From: Candidatus Aminicenans sakinawicola JGI OTU-1
GTDB taxonomy: Bacteria; Acidobacteriota; Aminicenantia; Aminicenantales; Aminicenantaceae
Reading direction: 5' to 3'
Assembly: GCA_000493965.1 (NCBI GenBank)
Contig: AWNV01000023.1
Location: forward strand, 30,241 to 43,725
DNA length: 13,485 nt
Shown here: one piece after another, positions 6,672 to 13,283 of the stretch
Numbering within the stretch: position 1 is the first letter of the stretch
How the letters are laid out: every line of letters starts with the position of its first letter
The notes under the pieces: generated by a model
What the model was told of the DNA's origin: nothing
Seen by the model: the letters and a program-made list of their open reading frames with translations, nothing else
The model's database searches: none
Made by a program: the position numbers and the translations under genes

Positions 6672-7409
6672 GTGAGACTTGCAGTTAATGTGGACCATAT
6701 TGCAACCTTAAGAGAAGCAAGGCGAAGTGATGAACCCGATCCTGTCTTTGCCGCACTCCTCGCAGAACAGGCAGGAGCCTCAGGAATTGTCTGCCATATA
6801 AGAGGAGACGGACGACATATCAAGCAAAGAGATTTGCAATTGCTTCGCAAAACCATAAAAACCAAGCTCATCTTAGAAATGGCTGCTGCAGAGGACAGAA
6901 AAAAACTCGCCATAGAAATAAAACCCGATATTGTCTCTCTGGTTCCAGAACAACCAGGAGAACTGACAACTGAGGGAGGCCTTGATGTTATCTCTCAAGA
7001 AGAGCACCTGAAACCCTTCATCCAGGACCTGAAAAACGCAGGAATGAAAGTCAGTATTTTTGTTGACCCTAATTTGATGCAAATAGATGCTTGCATGAGA
7101 GCTGGAGTCAATATGATTGAAATAAACACCGGAATATATTCAGACCTGAAACCTGGCAAGGAGCGCACAAAAGCTCTTGATGAAATAATAATGGCAGCTA
7201 AATACGGGCACAAATCAGGCCTAAAAATACATGCCGGCCATGGACTCGATTATAGGAATATCGGACCTGTCGCTGAAATCCCTGAAATCATTGAGTTTAG
7301 CATCGGTTTCTCCATCATTGCTAAAGCTGCAATTGTAGGCATAGAAAAGGCCGTTAGAGAAATGATAAACCTTATCGAAAAAAATTCCAGGCCTCCAAAC
7401 AGCAAATAA
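6672..7409 (+). CDS. pdxJ: Pyridoxine 5'-phosphate synthase PdxJ
   Basis: PdxJ closes the pyridine ring of vitamin B6 from 1-deoxyxylulose 5-phosphate and 3-amino-2-oxopropyl phosphate (DXP-dependent route). The protein begins MRLAVNVDHIATLR, the family's N-terminal signature. Aligned by eye with the E. coli enzyme (offset about three), it keeps N6, D8-H9, R17, the active-site His H42 in VCHIRGDGRHI, R44, H49, the active-site Glu E69 in LILEMAA, T99 and the proton-donor His H190 in HAGHGL. The usual Gly-His pair near the C-terminus is Gly212-Phe213 (SIGFSIIAKA), and the common ELHTG is EINTG (150-154). Start is GTG at 6672 with an excellent AGGAGG five bases upstream. Length 245 is typical. 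It follows cdaR by 82 bases on the same strand, probably in the same transcript. In many genomes acpS follows pdxJ; here an M20 hydrolase does. Confidence 0.95.
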   Translation: MRLAVNVDHIATLREARRSDEPDPVFAALLAEQAGASGIVCHIRGDGRHIKQRDLQLLRKTIKTKLILEMAAAEDRKKLAIEIKPDIVSLVPEQPGELTTEGGLDVISQEEHLKPFIQDLKNAGMKVSIFVDPNLMQIDACMRAGVNMIEINTGIYSDLKPGKERTKALDEIIMAAKYGHKSGLKIHAGHGLDYRNIGPVAEIPEIIEFSIGFSIIAKAAIVGIEKAVREMINLIEKNSRPPNSK

Positions 7410-7448
7410 TTCAGTTATTCAAATTTAAAAAGTAAAAGGGGAAAAAGT

Positions 7449-8678
7449 ATGGACGTTCGGATAAATATTGACAGGTTGAAAACAGATATACTCGAACTTT
7501 CTAAAATTGGTCTTGCCGCGAACGGAGGAGTCAGCCGCCCATCTTTCAGCAAAGCAGACCTAGAGGCTCGTGAATGGCTCAAGGACAGGATCAAAAGTGC
7601 CGGCCTTGTTTTGCGCCAGGATGGTGCAGGTAATATCTTTGGGCGTATAGAAGGCCATGGAAAAACAATTATGGCTGGCTCTCATATCGATACAGTAGTT
7701 AATGGAGGAAAGTTCGACGGTTCAATCGGTGTTCTCTCAGCCCTGGAATGTTTGAGAAGAATAAAAGAAGAAAATATTCACCTCTCAAAACCAGTGGAAG
7801 CAGCTTCATTCACAGACGAGGAAGGAAATCTTGTTGGTGACTTTCTTGGAAGCAGGGCTTTCATCGGCCTATTAAACCGGGAAACCCTGGAAAAAGGACA
7901 AACTCAATTTGGCTACCCTTTCGATGAAATTTTAAAAAACACAGAATTCACAATCACCAGCATCATGGAAGCACAACAAAAAAGGCCAGAGGTAGAAGCT
8001 TTCCTGGAAATTCACATTGAACAGGGAACTGTCCTGGAAACAGAGGGCATTCCCATTGGAATCGTCGATTGCATCGCCGGAAAGAATTACTGGTTGTGTT
8101 CTTTTCTTGGGGAAGCAAGCCATGCAGGGACAACTCCATTTGAACTGCGCCATGATGCGTTTTTAGGCCTGGCAGACTTTGCTCTAAAGATTACACAATA
8201 TGTAGCAACCACCCACTATGGAAGCCTGGCAACAATTGGAAAGATTCATATCCACCCAGGAGCTTTCAGCATTATCCCAGGCCAGGCAGACTTTTCCCTT
8301 GACTTCAGGAGCACATCAAAAGAGACCCTGCAGGATATTGATAAATCATTCCTATCTTTTGCTGAAAACATTGCCTTAACACGAGGGCTTAAGTTTGGTT
8401 CAAAAATTGTGGATAAAACAGAACCTGTAAACCTCTCCTCCCGAATAATCAATCTCTTAAAAGAAAAATGCCAGAATCTTCAATATCCGTACATGACCCT
8501 AGCAAGCGGTGCGGGCCATGACGCTCAGATCATCGCAGGTATTGCAGAATCAGGAATGATCTTTATCCCCTGTGAGGACGGAATCAGCCACTCCCCTAAA
8601 GAAAATATACGCTGGGAAGATTTAGAAAAGGGTGCTAATCTGCTTCTTCATACAATCCTGCACCTTGCATCTGAATAA
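7449..8678 (+). CDS. M20-family zinc-dependent amidase (hydantoinase/carbamoylase type)
   Basis: It belongs to the M20 amidase group that includes N-carbamoyl-L-amino-acid hydrolase, allantoate amidohydrolase and beta-ureidopropionase, which release CO2 and ammonia, or an amine, from carbamoyl-type substrates. Visible are GSHIDTVVNGGKFDGSIGV with ligands H79 and D90, the catalytic/ligand pair in TDEEGN (E124, E125), EIHIEQG (H189), the dimerisation-lid segment GEASHAGTTPFELRHDA (221-237), SGAGHDAQ (353-360) and GISHSPKE (H381). All expected zinc ligands are present, so it should be a binuclear enzyme. The ATG has AAGGGG about ten bases upstream, and the 409-residue length is normal. The substrate cannot be told from sequence: no purine or pyrimidine catabolism genes sit nearby, so a name such as allC or hyuC is not justified. 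It is the last gene of the plus-strand run, 39 bases after pdxJ, and converges on the release-factor-like gene. Confidence 0.9.
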   Translation: MDVRINIDRLKTDILELSKIGLAANGGVSRPSFSKADLEAREWLKDRIKSAGLVLRQDGAGNIFGRIEGHGKTIMAGSHIDTVVNGGKFDGSIGVLSALECLRRIKEENIHLSKPVEAASFTDEEGNLVGDFLGSRAFIGLLNRETLEKGQTQFGYPFDEILKNTEFTITSIMEAQQKRPEVEAFLEIHIEQGTVLETEGIPIGIVDCIAGKNYWLCSFLGEASHAGTTPFELRHDAFLGLADFALKITQYVATTHYGSLATIGKIHIHPGAFSIIPGQADFSLDFRSTSKETLQDIDKSFLSFAENIALTRGLKFGSKIVDKTEPVNLSSRIINLLKEKCQNLQYPYMTLASGAGHDAQIIAGIAESGMIFIPCEDGISHSPKENIRWEDLEKGANLLLHTILHLASE

Positions 8679-8702
8679 TTCAGGAGAACATGGATTATTC
8701 AG
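8671..8702. repeat. Inverted repeat spanning both convergent stop codons
   Basis: CTGAATAAT (8671-8679) and its exact complement ATTATTCAG (8694-8702) form a nine-base stem with a 14-base loop, extendable by two pairs past a one-base bulge. The stop of the M20 gene (8676-8678) lies in the left arm and the stop of the opposing gene (8701-8699) in the right arm. The position suits a shared bidirectional terminator, but the stem is AT-rich and no U-run follows on either strand. Confidence 0.4.
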
Positions 8703-9124
8703 GATAAATCTTCAGGGCCAGGACGAAATATCCGATCAGCTTTTTTGCGTGAATGTTTCTTTTTCTCCTCTAGCATTTTCAGCTTGGCTCTTTTAGAACG
8801 CTTCCTTTTCTGCCGCCGGATTTTTTCAATCCTTTGCTGCTCTTCGCTTTCTTTCCCGAGCATCATTGCTTCAATTTTATCTACTAAGATCTTTCTTGCT
8901 ATATACCTGTTTAAAGCTTGAAATCTTTCTTTCTGGCACTTAACTTCAATTTCAGTGGGGATATGTTTTAAATAGACACAAGTCGAGGTTTTATTAACAT
9001 TCTGACCGCCTTTCCCGCTTGAGCGGACAAATTTTTCAACGATATCTTTCTCGTAAATACCCAGCCGTTCCATCTTATCGATCAGGGCTTTTTCTTTTTT
9101 TTCACTTACATTATAAGTAATCAT
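8699..9124 (-). CDS. Stand-alone GGQ release-factor-like protein (ArfB/mtRF-R type)
   Basis: The 141-residue protein has the release-factor domain-3 core without codon-recognition domains. The catalytic GGQ lies at 39-41 within VRSSGKGGQNVNKTSTCV, followed by the conserved segment VYLKHIPTEIEVKCQKERFQALNRYIARKIL. A long, strongly basic, probably helical C-terminus (about 92-130, many Lys/Arg) follows. In the ArfB/YaeJ and mtRF-R (C12orf65) families such tails sit in the mRNA channel or on the large subunit, so that GGQ hydrolyses peptidyl-tRNA on stalled ribosomes. Ribosome rescue is therefore the likely role, by inference. It could equally be annotated a generic peptide chain release factor-like protein; it is not prfA or prfB, which are about 2.5 times longer. 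The start is uncertain: ATG 9124 has no clear ribosome site, and Met18 is an alternative. It lies 56 bases downstream of the EIIA-zinc-ribbon gene on the same strand. Confidence 0.88.
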   Translation of the reverse strand: MITYNVSEKKEKALIDKMERLGIYEKDIVEKFVRSSGKGGQNVNKTSTCVYLKHIPTEIEVKCQKERFQALNRYIARKILVDKIEAMMLGKESEEQQRIEKIRRQKRKRSKRAKLKMLEEKKKHSRKKADRIFRPGPEDLS

Positions 9125-9180
9125 ATCAGCAAGTTAGGATCGTTATCCATGAAGTTCTAAGAAAGAATTACATATATGAG

Positions 9181-10032
9181 TTAAGATTGGGTTCCCTTTG
9201 ATGCGACCAAAAATTTGCCGCAGTTCTCGCATACGTAAATATCATTGCTGCCTTCAATGGCTGAGCTCATTTGAGTTGATACATTAACATAGCAGCCCTG
9301 ACAGACACCATCAATAACCTCAGCCACAGAAAATCCATATCTCTCCCAAAGCCTGTCAAATCTGTCCAGGAGCGCCTCATCAAGTTCTTCCCGAATCAGG
9401 TCAGCCTGTTTTTTCAATTCTTCACGTTTCGTTTTTTTGGCTTTTTTCTTCTGGATCTCGATTTCCTGTAGTTTCCAGAGCAGGCTTGCCCGGTGAATGA
9501 TTTTATCCTCCATCCGAGGAAATCTCAATTCGATTTCAGAGAAGATCCTGAATAGTTCTGACGAAGTCTTGGATTTAAAAACTCTCTCTCTAAACCTTGG
9601 CCTCATTAAAAACTTGGCAAGACCTGCAAACAGATGGTTAAAAAGGCCTGGAATAGAAGGGTTCCACACAACTAGAATAATCAGATGAACTTTCTTTTTA
9701 TCCAAGGAATCAAAATCTATGCCTTCTTTAGACCTTCCTATGGCAACTGCAATGTTTTGGCCTGTATTCATCCGGGCATGAGGAAGCGCCAGTCCATATC
9801 CTATAGCAGTCGATTCAAGCCGTTCTCTGTCAATAATCCGTGTTAATATAGGCTTTTTATTCTCAATAAGATTCTCCCTGACTAAAATATCCAGGAGTTC
9901 TTCCAAGGCCTGAACTCTATCTTTGGCTTTCAGGTTAAAAATAATCTGGGAAGGCGATATGTAATCTGAAAAATGGGAACTTCTAGAAAGATTTTTATTC
10001 TCCATAGAATTATATTCTAACATAAAATCCAT
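9181..10032 (-). CDS. PTS EIIA (PtsN/fructose-type) domain fused to C4 zinc-ribbon domain
   Basis: The 283-residue protein has two parts. Residues about 25-170 are a PTS EIIA type-2 domain: ISPSQIIFNLKAKDRVQALEELLDIL, then TAIGYGLALPHAR with the phospho-acceptor histidine H85, then VHLIILVVWNP. Residues about 178-225 are highly charged and look like a helical hairpin or coiled coil. The end is a zinc ribbon with C244-x2-C247 and C268-x2-C271 in the form VCQGCYVNVS...IYVCENCGKFLV, as in the C4-type zinc ribbon of the CT398/DUF164 group, which has the same coiled-coil-plus-ribbon order. EIIA of PtsN type regulates K+ transport and nitrogen or stress responses rather than moving sugar. No HPr or EI gene is in the window. 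Start choice is uncertain among Met1, Met4 and Met10, with no clear ribosome site. It probably shares a transcript with the M28 gene 68 bases upstream and the GGQ gene downstream. Confidence 0.88.
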   Translation of the reverse strand: MDFMLEYNSMENKNLSRSSHFSDYISPSQIIFNLKAKDRVQALEELLDILVRENLIENKKPILTRIIDRERLESTAIGYGLALPHARMNTGQNIAVAIGRSKEGIDFDSLDKKKVHLIILVVWNPSIPGLFNHLFAGLAKFLMRPRFRERVFKSKTSSELFRIFSEIELRFPRMEDKIIHRASLLWKLQEIEIQKKKAKKTKREELKKQADLIREELDEALLDRFDRLWERYGFSVAEVIDGVCQGCYVNVSTQMSSAIEGSNDIYVCENCGKFLVASKGTQS

Positions 10033-10100
10033 AGTTCAAAAAGATAATTTATTTTAAAATCAAAAAAATAGATTTTACTCATTGGATTTAAATAGAAAAA

Positions 10101-11714
10101 TCAGTCTTCCCGTCTGAAAGAACTAGACTGTTTGAACCGGGGAAGTTTATTGCCGTCAGAAAGCAAAGAAATGATTTCCTGTGCCCATCGAGTTATCTGA
10201 ACAGTTCCGCTCAGATCCCAATCTTTCTCTATTTCATCTGCAACCTTGTGATATCTATATCTCTGGTACTTGTCTCTTTTCTTTTGAATAAAAGCCTTAT
10301 CTTCTCCCTTTGATGTTATTCCTTCATGAAGCCAGACAGCCGGAATTCCTGCCCGCGCAAAGCTTAATTGATCAGATCGGAAAAAAAAGCCAAAATTAGC
10401 TCCTCTTTCCGGGATATATCTCAGATCGATTCTTTCAGCAGCCAGCCTGCATATATCATCCAAATCAGAGTGTCTCCCGCCTATGGAATAAACATCTTCT
10501 GTTTCACCCCAAACATTTGTCATTTCAAAATTCAGATTTGCCAGAACAGAAGATTTTGGAAATGGAAGATGACGGACAAAATAATCCGAGCCTAATAACC
10601 CCTCTTCCTCGGCAGTCACAGCCACAAATACAAGATTTACCCTAAGAGCTTCAGGACACTGTGAATAATACCGTGCGAGAGATAACATTGATGCTGATGC
10701 TGAGCAGTTATCCACAGCACCATTGTAAATTTGGTCTCCTTCCTTCTGTGGATCACGTCCTAAATGGTCATAATGAGCCGAAAAAATGACATACTGGTCC
10801 CTGACCTTTTTGTTTTTTCCTTTTAGTATGGCACTTATATTCACTGTTGATACAGAGTAAAATTCAGATTTTTGGCGAACTCTCACGCTTAATCCAAGTG
10901 GAACAGGTTTGAAATCTTCCTTTTCAGCCTGTGCCGCAAGTGCGATCCTGTCCAGGCCTGCAGCATTCAAAATTTTCTCTGCTGCATCTCCATGGATCCA
11001 CCCATGAAAAAAAAGGTTGTTTTCTTTATCCGGGAGAAAAAAGCTCTCTCCTGCCCATGAATTCTGCACAACTTCCCAGCCGTACGCAGCACCTTTTGTG
11101 TTATGTATAATCAGAATACCAGTCGCACCCAGCTGAGATGCTTTTTCAAATTTATAAGTCCAGCGGCCATAATATGTCATATCTTCTCCATCGAAGATTC
11201 CACCTGGATAATTTCCGGGCTCATTGACTTCCACAAGAAGTACTTTTCCCTTAAGGTCTATGTTTTTAATATCATTCCAGTTTCTCTCCGGTGCCTGGAT
11301 AAGATAGCCGCAGTAAACAAGTTCTCCTTCTACCCCATAGGGACAATCCTCCCGCTCAGAACCAAGCACAAAATCCTTACTGATATTAAATTGTAAATTT
11401 GTATTCTCTGAAAACACTTCCAAGCTTGCGTTTTTATCAGGCATGGTCCCTTTAAGGTCAAAAGGCTGACGATATTCATTTCCGAATGCAGGGTCAAGTC
11501 CCAGGCCCCGGAAGAAATTTTCCTGATAAAGAGCGGCTATCGCCAGGCCTTTGCTGCCCACAAGACGACCTTCAAGCAGGTCGTCGGAAAGAAATCGAAT
11601 ATGGGCTTCAATCTCATCCGGAGATATGTCCTTAACCCATTTCCTTGACTTCCCACATCCCCAAAACATTAATAAAATTAAAGAAAATATCACTAGATTT
11701 CTAAAATATTTCAT
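10101..11714 (-). CDS. M28-family zinc peptidase with PA domain, predicted lipoprotein
   Basis: The N-terminus MKYFRNLVIFSLILLMFWGC is a lipoprotein signal peptide with lipobox-like FWGC and acceptor Cys20, so the enzyme is probably exported and membrane-tethered. Residues about 120-270 resemble a protease-associated (PA) insert, including GKVLLVEVNEPG and the KASQLGATGILIIHNT stretch (191-206). The catalytic domain has FSAHYDHLG (H314), NGAVDNCSAS (D335) and the TAEEEGLLGSDYF motif (E369 general base, E370 ligand). Next is E397 in NFEMTN at the position where many M28 enzymes have Asp, and the last ligand is H489 in YRYHKVADE. All metal sites are filled, so activity is likely. M28 enzymes are mostly aminopeptidases, but the substrate is unknown. 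Length 537 is normal for PA-containing members. ATG 11714 has AAGGAA about eight bases upstream. It is the first gene of a minus-strand trio and divergent from the alcohol dehydrogenase. Confidence 0.92.
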   Translation of the reverse strand: MKYFRNLVIFSLILLMFWGCGKSRKWVKDISPDEIEAHIRFLSDDLLEGRLVGSKGLAIAALYQENFFRGLGLDPAFGNEYRQPFDLKGTMPDKNASLEVFSENTNLQFNISKDFVLGSEREDCPYGVEGELVYCGYLIQAPERNWNDIKNIDLKGKVLLVEVNEPGNYPGGIFDGEDMTYYGRWTYKFEKASQLGATGILIIHNTKGAAYGWEVVQNSWAGESFFLPDKENNLFFHGWIHGDAAEKILNAAGLDRIALAAQAEKEDFKPVPLGLSVRVRQKSEFYSVSTVNISAILKGKNKKVRDQYVIFSAHYDHLGRDPQKEGDQIYNGAVDNCSASASMLSLARYYSQCPEALRVNLVFVAVTAEEEGLLGSDYFVRHLPFPKSSVLANLNFEMTNVWGETEDVYSIGGRHSDLDDICRLAAERIDLRYIPERGANFGFFFRSDQLSFARAGIPAVWLHEGITSKGEDKAFIQKKRDKYQRYRYHKVADEIEKDWDLSGTVQITRWAQEIISLLSDGNKLPRFKQSSSFRRED

Positions 11715-11758
11715 TCTTCATTCCTTTCAAACAATAATCCTTACCATTACTCCATCTA

Positions 11759-11787
11759 ATTTTGTTAAATAAAAATTCTAATGTCAA
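11759..11787 (-). promoter_or_regulatory. Promoter of the M28 peptidase gene
   Basis: On the minus strand a perfect TTGACA (11787-11782) is followed after 17 bases by CAAAAT (11764-11759). The predicted start is about 38 bases before the ATG at 11714, leaving room for the AAGGAA ribosome site. The -10 match is moderate (4 of 6). Confidence 0.6.
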
Positions 11788-11790
11788 CAG

Positions 11791-11819
11791 TTGGGGACTG
11801 TTTCTGTCTATGATATTAT
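11791..11819 (+). promoter_or_regulatory. Possible promoter of the alcohol dehydrogenase gene
   Basis: TTGGGG (11791-11796) and TATTAT (11814-11819) are 17 bases apart. The -10 box ends only six bases before the ATG at 11826, and no Shine-Dalgarno is present between them. If used, the message would be leaderless. The -35 match is weak (3 of 6). It lies immediately beside the divergent M28 promoter, so the two could compete or share a regulator. Confidence 0.35.
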
Positions 11820-11825
11820 AAAAAG

Positions 11826-13100
11826 ATGAAAGAACTAAAAACTAAAGCAAAAAAATTTATCGATGAATTTAAAGGGGAAAATTATGCTTATGGTATTGGA
11901 TGTCTGAGAAAAGTTGGCTCTATTACAAGGCCTCTGGGTCCAAAAGTTCTTTTTATAACCAGCCTCAATAAACGGGATCCTGAACATTACAACAATATTC
12001 TAAATTCCTTTACGGATTCCAGCCTGGAAATAACCGCACAGACCCCAAGTTCTCGACCTAATTCGCCCAAGGAAGACGTATTCAGGATGAAGGAAGCCAT
12101 TCTTGCTGCAAAACCTGATTGTATTGTCACTGCTTCAGGAGGATCAGGAATCGATGCTGCAAAAGCAGCCATTGTTCTGGCATGTCTTGGAGACGATATC
12201 GAAAGATATTTTGGTGTCGGCAAAGTGAGCAAAAGACTGGAGACTCTTAAAGAAACCCTACTCCCTCATATTGCTGTCCAGACCGCCTCCGGCTCCTCTG
12301 CCCATCTGACAAAATACTCTAATATTACAGATTTCAAAACGCTCCAAAAAAAGCTTATCATCGATGAAGCCGTTGTCCCCTCGCGGTGTGTTTTTGACTA
12401 CAGCCTTACAAAATCTATGTCCAAGGCTTTCACATGTGATGGCGCTTTTGACGGCCTTGCACACTGTCTCGAAGTCTATTATGGTGCAAACGATGAGTCT
12501 TTTAATAAAATAGAAGAAATCTCCCTTACAGGAATTGAACTTATAATTGCTTCTTTAGAAAAAGTCATAGACAAACCTCATGATATAGAAGCAAGAGAAG
12601 CTATCGGTCTCGGAACAGACCTCGGCGGATATGCCATCATGATCGGAGGAACAAACGGCGCCCACCTTACAAGCTTTGCCCTGGTAGATGTTCTCAGCCA
12701 CGGAAGGGCCTGCGCTATATTAAATCCCTACTATACGGTCTTCTTCGCACCTGCCATCCAAAGGCAGCTCAAACAACTTGCCGGACTTTTTGCTAAATAC
12801 GATCTGATGAAGAAAGATCCCTCGGTTCTTAAAGAAAAAGAATTGGGACTTGCTGTAGCAGAAGGGATGATCGCTCTTGGCAGACGTGTAGGTTTCCCGG
12901 CAACACTCTCAGAAATCGATGGAATCAGCAATGCTCACATCAAGAGAGCTCTCGAGGGCGCAAAAAACCCTCAACTTGAGTCAAAACTTAAAAACATGCC
13001 AGTACCTCTAACAGCTCACATGGTGGACGAATACATGGGCCCTATTCTGGAAGCAGCCATGACCGGAGATTTCAGCCTTATAAAGACGTTCACATGTTGA
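11826..13100 (+). CDS. Iron-containing (group III) alcohol dehydrogenase, divergent type
   Basis: These NAD(P)-dependent, metal-requiring enzymes interconvert alcohols and aldehydes. The nucleotide-binding half has VTASGGSGIDAAKAA (101-115, family form GGGSxxDxAK) and VQTASGSSAHLT (151-162). The metal-binding half has CDGAFDGLAHCLEVYYG with probable ligands D209 and H213, then GGTNGAHLTSFALVDVLSHGRACAILNPY with probable ligands H280 and H292. Compared with E. coli FucO (H263 and H277, 14 apart), the last two histidines are 12 apart, and the intervening histidine (FucO H267) is Phe284. The protein therefore belongs to a separate branch of the family. Substrate and direction are unknown; fermentative aldehyde reduction is a reasonable guess for an anaerobe. 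Length 424 is slightly above the usual 380-400. ATG 11826 has no ribosome site but begins a normal N-terminus (KKFIDEFKGENYAYGIGCLRKVG). Confidence 0.9.
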   Translation: MKELKTKAKKFIDEFKGENYAYGIGCLRKVGSITRPLGPKVLFITSLNKRDPEHYNNILNSFTDSSLEITAQTPSSRPNSPKEDVFRMKEAILAAKPDCIVTASGGSGIDAAKAAIVLACLGDDIERYFGVGKVSKRLETLKETLLPHIAVQTASGSSAHLTKYSNITDFKTLQKKLIIDEAVVPSRCVFDYSLTKSMSKAFTCDGAFDGLAHCLEVYYGANDESFNKIEEISLTGIELIIASLEKVIDKPHDIEAREAIGLGTDLGGYAIMIGGTNGAHLTSFALVDVLSHGRACAILNPYYTVFFAPAIQRQLKQLAGLFAKYDLMKKDPSVLKEKELGLAVAEGMIALGRRVGFPATLSEIDGISNAHIKRALEGAKNPQLESKLKNMPVPLTAHMVDEYMGPILEAAMTGDFSLIKTFTC

Positions 13101-13283
13101 TACTATTCTGAGGTTAGTCATCTTAAAAACTAGCTTAAATTATTCTGTCTTTTTGTATCCTTCTGGCAGGTCATCACGATGGGAATTTCATTTTTTGTTC
13201 ATGACAATTTTCTCTAAATTTCATCAAATTTCCACCCTCTGAACTGCTGCATCAACAATAATACACAGAACAAACATATCCGG

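Noticed and set aside
6524..6913. Minus-strand 129-codon open frame across the cdaR-pdxJ gap
   Set aside because: It overlaps the ends of two well-supported plus-strand genes, matches no family and lacks a ribosome site; antisense shadow.
7449..8678. Specific naming of the M20 enzyme as AllC or HyuC
   Set aside because: All zinc ligands are present but nothing in the sequence or neighbourhood indicates allantoate, hydantoin or ureidopropionate as substrate.
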